A DNA stretch of 64,000 nucleotides from Ancylobacter sp. SL191 (GTDB lineage Bacteria > Pseudomonadota > Alphaproteobacteria > Rhizobiales > Xanthobacteraceae): the NCBI RefSeq assembly GCF_026625645.1, contig NZ_CP113056.1:2765001-2829000 (forward strand). Direction: 5' to 3'. The notes beneath the pieces are model-generated. The model had not been told where the DNA came from, made no database searches, and saw nothing but the letters and a program-made list of their open reading frames with translations. Below are positions 53,884 through 64,000 of this stretch, piece after piece. How positions within the stretch are numbered: the first letter of the stretch is position 1; each line of letters starts with the position of its first letter. The position numbers were made by a program, and so were the translations under genes.

Positions 53884-56403
53884 TTGGACATGGCGGATAG
53901 CGGACCCGACGATCGCACTCTCGCCCGCCCCGAAATCGGCGGCAGCATCCGGCTGGTGCTGGTGGTCGCGCTGGCCCTTGTCGGCGCCGTCGTGTCGCTG
54001 CTTCTGCTCGGCCGGGAGCGGGCCGATCCCTGGATCATCGGGCTGCTGACCGTCCTCGCCGTGGTCGGCGTGTTCGCGCTGTTCGCCTATGCGGCGGGGC
54101 TGCTGCGCTTCGGCCTGCCGGACCCGCATGACGAGCTGGCCCGGCGCGTGGTCGATAGCGCTACTGAGGGCATCAGCGTGGTCGATGCGCTCGGCCGCGT
54201 GCTCTACGCCAATCCGCGCTATTGCGAGATCATCGGCGCGCCGAGCCCGGACGAGGCGCGCCCCGTCGAGCGGCTGTTCACCAGCGATCCCGACGCATCG
54301 GAGGCCGTGTACCGCCTCGCGCAGGGCGTGCGGGAGGGGCGCGCGGCGAGCGAGGAAGTGCGCGTCGCCACCCCCGGCCAGCCGGTGCGCTGGCTGCGGC
54401 TCGGCGCCCGCCCGGCGGCGGCGCGCCAGCGCGGCGGGCGCTTCGCGGTGTGGACGGTCAGCGACCTCACCCGCGAGCGCGAGCGGCAGGAAACCGCCTT
54501 CCTCGAACTCCAGCACGCCATCGACTATCTCGACCACGCCCCCGCCGGCTTCTTCTCGGCGGCGGGCGGGGCGATCCATTACATCAACGCCACGCTGGTC
54601 GACTGGCTGGGCTATGATCTCGCCGAATTCGGTCCGGGCGGGCTCTCCGTCGTCGATCTCGTGCCCGGCCCGGCGGCGGCGCTGCTGACCAATATCGCCC
54701 CGGTGCCCGGCGGGGTGCGCACCGAGGTGCTCGACCTCGACCTCAAGCGCAAGAACGGCCAGACCCTGCCGGTGCGCCTCTGGCACCGCGTGGCTTTTTC
54801 CTCCGACGGCACGCCCGGCGCCTCGCGCACGCTGGTCGTCAACCGCTCGCGCGAGGACAATGCCGGCGATCCCGCCCGCGCCGCCGAGGTGCGCTTCGCC
54901 CGCTTCTTCCACAATTCGCCCATCGCCATCGCGACGGTGGATCGCGAGGGCCGCATCGCCCGCGCCAATGCCATGTTCGCCCGGCTGTTCGGCGGGCGGG
55001 AGGCGGCGCGCGGGCGCCCGCTGGTCGAGGTGATTGGCGAAGGCTCGCGCGGTGCGTTTGCCGGCGTCATCGAGGCGGCAGTCAACGGCCATACCCCGCC
55101 GAGCCCGCTCGACATCGGCGCCGAGCGCGATGGCGGACGCTCGGTCCGCTTCTATGTCGCCCCGGTCGAGGACGAGGCGGCGGGCGGCGAGGCGGCGATT
55201 GTCTATGCGATCGACACGACCGAGCAGCGCACGCTGGAAGCGCAGTTCGCCCAGTCGCAGAAGATGCAGGCGGTCGGCCAGCTCGCCGGCGGCGTGGCGC
55301 ACGACTTCAACAATGTGCTGACCGCCATCATCGGCTATTCGGACCTCCTGCTGGCCAATAGCCGGCCGACCGATCCGTCCTTCCAGGACGTGATGCAGAT
55401 CAAGCAGAACGCCAACCGCGCCGCCGGTCTGGTGCGCCAGCTGCTGGCCTTCTCGCGCCGCCAGACGCTGCGCCCGCAGGTGCTCAAGCTCGGCGACGTG
55501 ATGAGCGACCTCTCCATGCTGCTGCGCCGCCTGCTGGGCGAGATGGTCAAGCTGGAGGTAAAGGAGGGCCGCGACCTCTGGCCGGTGAAGGCGGACCTCA
55601 ACCAGTTCGAGCAGGTCATCGTCAATCTCGCGGTGAATGCGCGCGACGCCATGCCTGAGGGCGGCACGCTGACCATCCGCACGGTGAATGTGCCGGCCGA
55701 GCAGGCGGAGTTCTACGCCGAGGCCGGCCTGCCGCGCGCCGACCATGTCCTGGTGGAGGTGACCGACACCGGCACCGGCATTCCCCCCGCCATCATCGAC
55801 AAGATCTTCGAGCCGTTCTTCTCCACCAAGGAAGTGGGCAAGGGCACGGGCCTCGGCCTCTCCACCGTCTATGGCATCGTCAAGCAGACCGGCGGCACGC
55901 TGCAGGTGGAGAGCGCGGTCGGCCACGGCTCGGTGTTCCGCGTCTTCCTGCCGCGCCACATTCCCGAGGTGGTTGACTTGCCCGCCCGCGCCGAGGTGGA
56001 GGCGCCGGCCAAGCCGCAGGATCTCACCGGACGCGGCACGCTGCTGCTGGTCGAGGACGAGGAAGCGGTGCGCGCCTTCGCCGCCCGCGCGCTCGCCTCG
56101 CGCGGCTATCAGGTGCTGGAGGCCGGCTCCGGCGTCGAGGCGCTGGAAGTCATGGCCGAGCATGGCGGCGAGGTCGATCTCATCCTCTCCGACGTGGTGA
56201 TGCCGGAGATGGACGGCCCGACCCTGCTCAAGGAGCTGCGCGGCACGCATCCCGACATAAAGGTGATATTCATGTCGGGCTATGCCGAGGAGGCCTTCGC
56301 CAAGAACCTGCCGGAGGGTGCGGATTTCGGCTTCCTGCCGAAACCCTTCACGCTCAAGCAGCTTATCGAGGCGGTCAAGAAGAGCATGGGGCGCAGCGAC
56401 TAG
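53884..56403 (+). CDS. cckA: Cell-cycle hybrid histidine kinase CckA
   Basis: An 839-residue inner-membrane kinase/phosphatase that feeds phosphate through ChpT to CtrA. Two membrane helices (about 23-45 and 56-75) are followed by PAS-type domains. The phospho-acceptor H473 is in [18 protein letters not shown], the ATPase domain has [14 protein letters not shown] and [20 protein letters not shown], and the C-terminal receiver has D770 in [13 protein letters not shown]. This order and the N-box wording match CckA. The start may be TTG at 53884 (GGGAG nine bases upstream) or ATG at 53890. Confidence 0.92.
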   Translation: MDMADSGPDDRTLARPEIGGSIRLVLVVALALVGAVVSLLLLGRERADPWIIGLLTVLAVVGVFALFAYAAGLLRFGLPDPHDELARRVVDSATEGISVVDALGRVLYANPRYCEIIGAPSPDEARPVERLFTSDPDASEAVYRLAQGVREGRAASEEVRVATPGQPVRWLRLGARPAAARQRGGRFAVWTVSDLTRERERQETAFLELQHAIDYLDHAPAGFFSAAGGAIHYINATLVDWLGYDLAEFGPGGLSVVDLVPGPAAALLTNIAPVPGGVRTEVLDLDLKRKNGQTLPVRLWHRVAFSSDGTPGASRTLVVNRSREDNAGDPARAAEVRFARFFHNSPIAIATVDREGRIARANAMFARLFGGREAARGRPLVEVIGEGSRGAFAGVIEAAVNGHTPPSPLDIGAERDGGRSVRFYVAPVEDEAAGGEAAIVYAIDTTEQRTLEAQFAQSQKMQAVGQLAGGVAHDFNNVLTAIIGYSDLLLANSRPTDPSFQDVMQIKQNANRAAGLVRQLLAFSRRQTLRPQVLKLGDVMSDLSMLLRRLLGEMVKLEVKEGRDLWPVKADLNQFEQVIVNLAVNARDAMPEGGTLTIRTVNVPAEQAEFYAEAGLPRADHVLVEVTDTGTGIPPAIIDKIFEPFFSTKEVGKGTGLGLSTVYGIVKQTGGTLQVESAVGHGSVFRVFLPRHIPEVVDLPARAEVEAPAKPQDLTGRGTLLLVEDEEAVRAFAARALASRGYQVLEAGSGVEALEVMAEHGGEVDLILSDVVMPEMDGPTLLKELRGTHPDIKVIFMSGYAEEAFAKNLPEGADFGFLPKPFTLKQLIEAVKKSMGRSD

Positions 56404-56436
56404 GCTGCGTCCGCTTCACCAGTTCGGAGATACCGC

Positions 56437-59831
<3,395 letters not shown>

Positions 59832-59838
59832 CACGAAA

Positions 59839-59874
59839 GAAAAACCCGCCGCGTCATGCGCGGCGGGTTTTTTT
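59839..59874 (+). terminator. Terminator after pgm
   Basis: CCCGCCGCG (59845-59853) and CGCGGCGGG (59859-59867) form the core stem, extended by AAAA/TTTT and followed by more T residues. The loop is short. Confidence 0.93.
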
Positions 59875-59935
59875 CATCGTCCAGATTACCGAGAACTGCG
59901 TTCGTCAGCCGCCGTCGCCGCCCTGAAGGCGGCGG

Positions 59936-60490
59936 TCATCCGCCGTCGCCGCCATAGCGCAGCGCGCTGGTCCAGTGCATTTCGAGCTTGCGCAACACGT
60001 TATAGGCGGTGGTCAGTTCCAGCGCCTCGGCCTCGTCACGCGGGGCACGCTCGGCGGTGTCGTGCATGTTGCGGATGGCGTCGCACAGGCTGATCGCCTT
60101 CGCCGTCAGCTTGAGACGGGCCGAGCGCCGGTCACGCAGCGACGGCGAGCGGTGGACATAGCCGCCCTCGACGAGCTGCTTGAGATTGTAGGAGGCGTTG
60201 GAGCCGAGATAGTGGCCGCGCTCCAGGAGGTCGCGGACCGAGAGCTCGTCGCTGCCGATGGTGAAGAGCAGCATCACCTGTGACGGACTGATATCGTCCG
60301 TGCCGAGCCGCGTCAGCTCGATCCGCAGAAGATCGAGAAAGCGGCGATGCGCGCGCTCGATCACCCGGGCGATTTCCAGATGGTTGATGACGAATTCCGA
60401 GGCCCCCTCGGTACTCGTGCCGTTCATGGCTGAGATGATGTGCGCAGACGTGATCTCATCATCCTGCTCCTTGGCTGGCCTGGCTGCCAT
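59936..60490 (-). CDS. MarR-type regulator (LdtR-like)
   Basis: A 184-residue winged-helix regulator. The N-terminal part GTSTEGASEFVINHLEIARVIERAHRRFLDLL and helix-turn-helix LSVRDLLERGHYLGSNASYNLKQLVEGGYV with wing RSPSLRDRRSARLKLT are typical of the Hyphomicrobiales MarR group that includes LdtR. LdtR is known from Liberibacter as a regulator of an L,D-transpeptidase and stress genes. The ATG at 60490 has GAGGGG upstream; an in-frame GTG at 60562 would add 24 residues. A 7-bp hairpin abuts its stop codon. Confidence 0.82.
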   Translation of the reverse strand: MAARPAKEQDDEITSAHIISAMNGTSTEGASEFVINHLEIARVIERAHRRFLDLLRIELTRLGTDDISPSQVMLLFTIGSDELSVRDLLERGHYLGSNASYNLKQLVEGGYVHRSPSLRDRRSARLKLTAKAISLCDAIRNMHDTAERAPRDEAEALELTTAYNVLRKLEMHWTSALRYGGDGG

Positions 60491-60710
60491 GCGCCCTTGC
60501 CCCTCTTGTTCGCTGCGGTCCCGGACGCTGATGCCCCACCCGGCCGGTTTCGATTCAGCCACGCTTTACAAACGAAGAATGGCGGAATTCCCGTTCTAGG
60601 CAAAGCGGTAAGCCGTGCGGGCTCAAAGAAAACACGGGCGAGTACAGCGGGCGCGACAAGTAGAGATTGCAGCGCCGCGTTTTCCTGGTTTCGACATACC
60701 ATGAAAGAGC

Positions 60711-60738
60711 GCGCGCAGGCTTGGGGAAACCTGCGCGC
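60711..60738 (-). terminator. Probable terminator after dps
   Basis: GCGCGCAGG (60711-60719) and CCTGCGCGC (60730-60738) form a perfect 9-bp stem seven bases beyond the dps stop. On the minus strand it is followed by only a weak CTCTTTC tract. Confidence 0.55.
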
Positions 60739-60745
60739 CTTGGCG

Positions 60746-61234
60746 TTACTGCGCTTCCTGAAGGTGCGATTCGATGAACCAGAGTGCCTTGTCGAGCGAA
60801 CGCGAGGCGGCGGTGAAGATGTCGGCGGTGGTGGCGTCACCGGCCTCGTCCGCCTCGTCAATTGCCTTGCGCACGCTGTTGGCAACAGCGCCGTAGCGGT
60901 CGGCGAGTTCCCCGAGATGATCGGCGATCTTGTAGATGTCGGTGGGGTAGGGCTTGAGATGGCTCGCCGTGCCCACGGTCTGGGTGGTGCCCAGCGCCGT
61001 TCCGCCGAGCTGCACCACGCGCTCCGCCATGGTGTCGTTGTGGCCGTCCAGCTCGGTGCGGAAGCCGTCCAGCATCTCATGGACGGCGATGAAGTGCGGG
61101 CCCTTTAGGTTCCAGTGCGCCTGCTTGGTGGCGAGCGCGAGGTCGATGCCGGCGGCGAGATTGGCGTTGAGCAGGTCGATGGCGACCTTCTTGGCGTTGG
61201 AGGGCAGGTCGTTGGCGGTCTTGTGGGTGCGCAT
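60746..61234 (-). CDS. dps: Dps family DNA-protecting ferritin-like protein
   Basis: A 162-residue protein of normal Dps length that stores iron as a dodecamer and shields DNA under oxidative stress or starvation. The ferroxidase signature [22 protein letters not shown] continues into [16 protein letters not shown], which gives the inter-subunit His, Asp and Glu ligands. The ATG at 61234 with AGAGGAG upstream is chosen over a start at 61324, which would add 30 residues unlike Dps. Confidence 0.94.
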   Translation of the reverse strand: MRTHKTANDLPSNAKKVAIDLLNANLAAGIDLALATKQAHWNLKGPHFIAVHEMLDGFRTELDGHNDTMAERVVQLGGTALGTTQTVGTASHLKPYPTDIYKIADHLGELADRYGAVANSVRKAIDEADEAGDATTADIFTAASRSLDKALWFIESHLQEAQ

Positions 61235-61352
61235 GATGTCTCCTCTGCGGCTCCCGGCGTCGCCATCATGGCGGCTTATCGCCCGTGGCGACACCGGTAC
61301 GTCGATGGAGGGCAAATCGGTCACGCGTGCCGAAGGTCAAGACCGCGCAGGT

Positions 61353-62309
61353 TCAGCTTTTCCGGTTGTGCAGGATGCGGCCGATGAAGTTCAGCAGCAC
61401 TTGCGCGGCAAGGATCGAGGTGACGCCGCCCGGATCATATTCGCGGGCAACCTCGACGAGATCGACGCCGATCACCGTGCCGCGCTTGGTGAGGCCGTCG
61501 AGCAGTTCCAGCACCTCGTAATAGGTGAAGCCGCCATGGCTCGGCGTGCCGGTGCCCGGCGCGATGGAGGGGTCGAAGCCGTCAATGTCGATGGTGACGT
61601 AATAGCGCTTGCCCTCCGGGATGCGGGCCAGCACCGCCTCGGTGCCGAGCTTGCGGATCTGCCGCACGCTGAGGATGTCCGAGCCCATGGAGCGCGCCGC
61701 CTCATAGCCCTCGCGGGCGGTGGAGGAGACGTTGCGAATGCCGAGCTGGGTGAGGCCGGTGACATAGGGCTTCTCGGCCGCCCGGCGCAGCGGGTTGCCG
61801 TGGCCGCGCCGCACGCCCTTGCGCTCGTCCACGAAGTCGAGATGGGCGTCGAACTGGACGATGTGGAACGGCTCCGCGTCGGAGAACGCCTCGATGCAGG
61901 GAATGTTGACCGAGTGATCGCCGCCGAGCACCACCGGGATGGCGCCGGCCTTGAGGATCTTGCGCACGCCATATTCGATATTGGCGTGGCTCTGGTCGGT
62001 GTCGGTGTGGATCATGTCGGCATCGCCGATATCGACGATGCGGGTTTTTTCCGCCGCCAGATAGGTGACGTCGTCCTCATGGTCATAGGCGCCGGCATGG
62101 CCAAAAGAGAACAGCGTCGAGGCCTCGCGGATGGCGCGCGGGCCCGAGCGGGCGCCCGAGCGCCATTGCGTGCCGAGATCGAAGGGCGCGCCGAGAATGG
62201 CGACATCGGCGTCGATCCGGTCCCAGTCGAGCTGGAGCGGGTATTTGCCGAAGGTGCAGATGCCGACGAAGGGCAGGTCGAGCCGCCCGGTCTCATAGCC
62301 ATGGGCCAT
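61353..62309 (-). CDS. Ureohydrolase (agmatinase/arginase superfamily), paralogue 1
   Basis: A 318-residue binuclear-metal hydrolase that would release urea from a guanidino compound. Metal ligands are in GGDHS (129-133), DAHLD (D154, H156, D158) and DIDGFDPS (D241, D243, D246). The following loop reads PGTGTPSHGG, where most family members have PGTGTPExGG. The glutamate that usually contacts the guanidinium group is thus Ser257 here, which may mean a different substrate. Its ATG overlaps the stop of paralogue 2 by one base (TAATG). Confidence 0.85.
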   Translation of the reverse strand: MAHGYETGRLDLPFVGICTFGKYPLQLDWDRIDADVAILGAPFDLGTQWRSGARSGPRAIREASTLFSFGHAGAYDHEDDVTYLAAEKTRIVDIGDADMIHTDTDQSHANIEYGVRKILKAGAIPVVLGGDHSVNIPCIEAFSDAEPFHIVQFDAHLDFVDERKGVRRGHGNPLRRAAEKPYVTGLTQLGIRNVSSTAREGYEAARSMGSDILSVRQIRKLGTEAVLARIPEGKRYYVTIDIDGFDPSIAPGTGTPSHGGFTYYEVLELLDGLTKRGTVIGVDLVEVAREYDPGGVTSILAAQVLLNFIGRILHNRKS

Positions 62310-63265
62310 TAGCGGGCTCCCTTCTTCTCGACGGTGCCCGCGAGCACGCAGAGCAGTTCAAACAGGATGGTGGCACCGGTGAGCGCGGTGAGGCCGGAAG
62401 GGTCGAAGGGCGGGGCGACCTCGACGAGATCGGCGCCGATAATGTCGAGCCCGTCGAGCAGGCGGACCATGGCCTGCGCCTCGCGGGTGGAGAAGCCGCC
62501 GATTTCCGGCGTGCCGGTGCCCGGCGCCTGCGAGGGGTCGATGCCGTCAATGTCGAAGGTCACATAGGTCGGCTTGTCGCCGACGATGGCGCGGGCTTCC
62601 GCCATCACATCCTCGACGCCGCGGGCGACGAATTCCTCGATGAAGATGATGCGCACGCCCATGTCGCGGGCATAGTCGTAATTGCCGGCGTCCGAAATGG
62701 CGCCGCGCAGGCCGATCTGCACGAAGCGCTTGGGATCGACCAGCCCTTCCTCGATGGCGCGGCGGAACGGCGTGCCATGGGTGTAGCGGCTGCCGTTGAA
62801 GAAGCTGTCATAGGTGTCCGAATGGGCGTCGAACTGGATGAGGCCGACCGGCCCGTCGCTCGCGAGCCCACGCAGGATCGGCAGGCTGATGAGATGGTCG
62901 CCGCCGGCGGTGAGCGGCAGCGCGCCGGCCTCGCGCACGCTCGTGTAATGCGCGGTGATGAGGTCGAGCGAGCGCATCAGGTCGAACGGATCGGTGATGA
63001 CGTCGCCGCAATCGGCCACGCGCGCCCGGTCATAGGGCGACAGGCCGGTGACGTGGTGCACGCGGCGCATCAGGCTCGACTGGTTGCGCAATTCGCGCGG
63101 GCCGTGGCGGGTGCCGGCGCGGTTGGTGGTGCCGAGGTCGAAGGGCAGGCCGAGAATGGCGATGTCGACCTCGGACGGCTCGGCCACCGGCAGGCGCATG
63201 AAGGTCGGCAGCCCCGCATAACGGGGGATGCTGCCGGAATCGAGGGGCTCGAAGATGCGGGTCAT
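62309..63265 (-). CDS. Ureohydrolase (agmatinase/guanidinobutyrase type), paralogue 2
   Basis: A 318-residue superfamily member of exactly the same length as its neighbour. Metal ligands are in GGDHL (121-125), DAHSD (D146, H148, D150) and DIDGIDPS (D238, D240, D243). Unlike paralogue 1 it keeps the glutamate of the PGTGTPEIGG loop (E254). Candidate substrates from the family are agmatine, guanidinobutyrate, guanidinopropionate, guanidinoacetate or guanidine. It begins 19 bases after the creatininase stop and is coupled to paralogue 1. Confidence 0.87.
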   Translation of the reverse strand: MTRIFEPLDSGSIPRYAGLPTFMRLPVAEPSEVDIAILGLPFDLGTTNRAGTRHGPRELRNQSSLMRRVHHVTGLSPYDRARVADCGDVITDPFDLMRSLDLITAHYTSVREAGALPLTAGGDHLISLPILRGLASDGPVGLIQFDAHSDTYDSFFNGSRYTHGTPFRRAIEEGLVDPKRFVQIGLRGAISDAGNYDYARDMGVRIIFIEEFVARGVEDVMAEARAIVGDKPTYVTFDIDGIDPSQAPGTGTPEIGGFSTREAQAMVRLLDGLDIIGADLVEVAPPFDPSGLTALTGATILFELLCVLAGTVEKKGAR

Positions 63266-63284
63266 GGGTGGGTTTCCAACGGGC

Positions 63285-64000
63285 CTACAGCCCGAATTCC
63301 TTGCGGATGGCGGCGGACATGTGGGTGACGTAGTCGGCCATCAGCAGCTCGCCCTTTTCCACCGTGGAGCCGGTGGCAACGGCCAGAACGCCAGAGGGCG
63401 GCAGGCCGAAATCGGCGGGGACGGGGAATTTGTCATAGGGAGGAAAGGTGGCCGGGCCGTCACTCGGCACCTTGTCCATCTCCACGAGATCCGGGCGCAG
63501 CAAGAGCATGAGCGAGGTCTCGAGCAGGCTCGCATGTTCGAGGTCGATGCCGGGGAAGCCGTCAGGGAACAGCGTGTCGAGCGTCGCGCGCTGGGCGAAG
63601 TCCCAATATTCCAGCCGCATTACCTGCATGTCGGTGATGCCGTCGCGGGAAAGCTCGCGCAAAGCCAGGTCCAGCCCTTCGACCGATGGCCAGAGATTCT
63701 CGTAATGGCCGTTCACCAGCACGAGGCGGCGCACGCCCTGCCGGCCGAGATTGCGGATCACGTCGCGCAGCACCAGCGAGAAGGTGTGCGCATCAAGGCT
63801 CAGCGTGCCGGGAAACTGCTCGCCGCCGCCCGAGCGCGGCATGGACTTGCAGCCATAATTCACCGTCGGGGCGACGATGCCGCCGATCGCGCGGGCGACG
63901 CGCTCGCACACGCCGGTGGGCAACACCACGTCCACATTGAGCGGCAGATGCGGCCCATGCTGCTCGGTGGAGCCGACCGGCAGCAGCACCGGCGCGCCGG
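63285..64000 (-). CDS. Creatininase family amidohydrolase (5' end beyond window)
   Basis: At least 238 residues are present; the frame stays open at the window edge and the family N-terminus (about 25-30 residues) is missing. The motifs LLPVGSTEQHGPHLPLNVD and LVNGHYENLWPSVEG provide the expected metal ligands (Glu, His, Asp). The NGHYEN wording resembles true creatinine amidohydrolase more than the MftE branch (NGHGGN). It would open creatinine to creatine, or a related cyclic guanidine. It is the first visible gene of an operon with two ureohydrolases. Confidence 0.85.
   Translation of the reverse strand, partial: GAPVLLPVGSTEQHGPHLPLNVDVVLPTGVCERVARAIGGIVAPTVNYGCKSMPRSGGGEQFPGTLSLDAHTFSLVLRDVIRNLGRQGVRRLVLVNGHYENLWPSVEGLDLALRELSRDGITDMQVMRLEYWDFAQRATLDTLFPDGFPGIDLEHASLLETSLMLLLRPDLVEMDKVPSDGPATFPPYDKFPVPADFGLPPSGVLAVATGSTVEKGELLMADYVTHMSAAIRKEFGL

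Noticed and set aside
53824..56250. 808-codon leftward frame opposite cckA
   Set aside because: Antisense shadow; cckA has complete kinase and receiver motifs on the plus strand.

Overview
The window is strongly GC-rich DNA from an alphaproteobacterium, most likely of the order Hyphomicrobiales (Rhizobiales) and perhaps near Xanthobacteraceae (Ancylobacter/Starkeya/Xanthobacter-like). This is inferred from a CckA-type hybrid kinase, a giant growth-pole-ring (GPR/RgsE-like) coiled-coil protein, a DksA that has lost most zinc-finger cysteines, a DUF930 protein, an LdtR-like MarR regulator and an MlaE-type permease with a STAS-like N-terminus. It reads as chromosomal backbone. I see no insertion sequence, phage, CRISPR array, plasmid functions or rRNA. 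One tRNA (Lys, CTT) is present, followed by a short scar that looks like a decayed PAS-GGDEF gene.

Layout. 0-6.4 kb: leuA, a secreted serine hydrolase, a DUF930 protein, and a tightly overlapping leftward p-aminobenzoate operon (pabB-pabA-pabC). 6.6-9.7 kb: a tripartite tricarboxylate transporter (TctC, a hairpin terminator, TctB, TctA). 9.8-12.3 kb: tRNA-Lys, the GGDEF scar, small zinc-ribbon and tail-anchored proteins, a transglutaminase-like protease and an HXXEE membrane protein. 12.3-16.6 kb: an Old Yellow Enzyme, pncB and an SH3-domain protein. 16.8-20.6 kb: an oxidoreductase/aminotransferase pair that probably makes a 3-amino sugar nucleotide (GnnA/GnnB type, for lipid A), then murJ. 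20.7-25.1 kb: an RND efflux adaptor and pump. 25.2-36.6 kb: an HTH-cupin regulator, a threonine/serine dehydratase, a glycosyltransferase coupled to an LpxH-like phosphatase, LysE, a universal stress protein, a cytochrome c'/cytochrome b561 pair, a DMT transporter, a lone Lrp ligand-binding domain, a TPP riboswitch with thiD, an MFS transporter and a dipeptide epimerase.

36.9-46.8 kb: an Mla-type phospholipid transport operon (permease, ATPase, MCE protein, lipoprotein), converging through a bidirectional terminator on the 2022-residue GPR-like protein. 47.2-52.4 kb: a 2Fe-2S ferredoxin, YcjF/YcjX-type proteins, a SixA-type phosphatase, an outer-membrane beta-barrel protein and dksA. 52.5-59.8 kb: a FliO-like membrane protein, cckA, pgi, a REP-like palindromic repeat and pgm. 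59.9-64 kb: an LdtR-like regulator, dps, and a leftward operon of two tandem ureohydrolases behind a creatininase that runs off the window end.

Themes: envelope biogenesis (MurJ, predicted lipid A sugar synthesis, LpxH-like phosphatase, Mla, RND) and cell-cycle/polarity (CckA, GPR-like protein) are well represented. The least explained unit is the creatininase plus two ureohydrolases, which may form a route for breaking down creatinine or another guanidino compound. No clearly new defence or mobile system was found. Functions are assigned from remembered family motifs; no database search was run.
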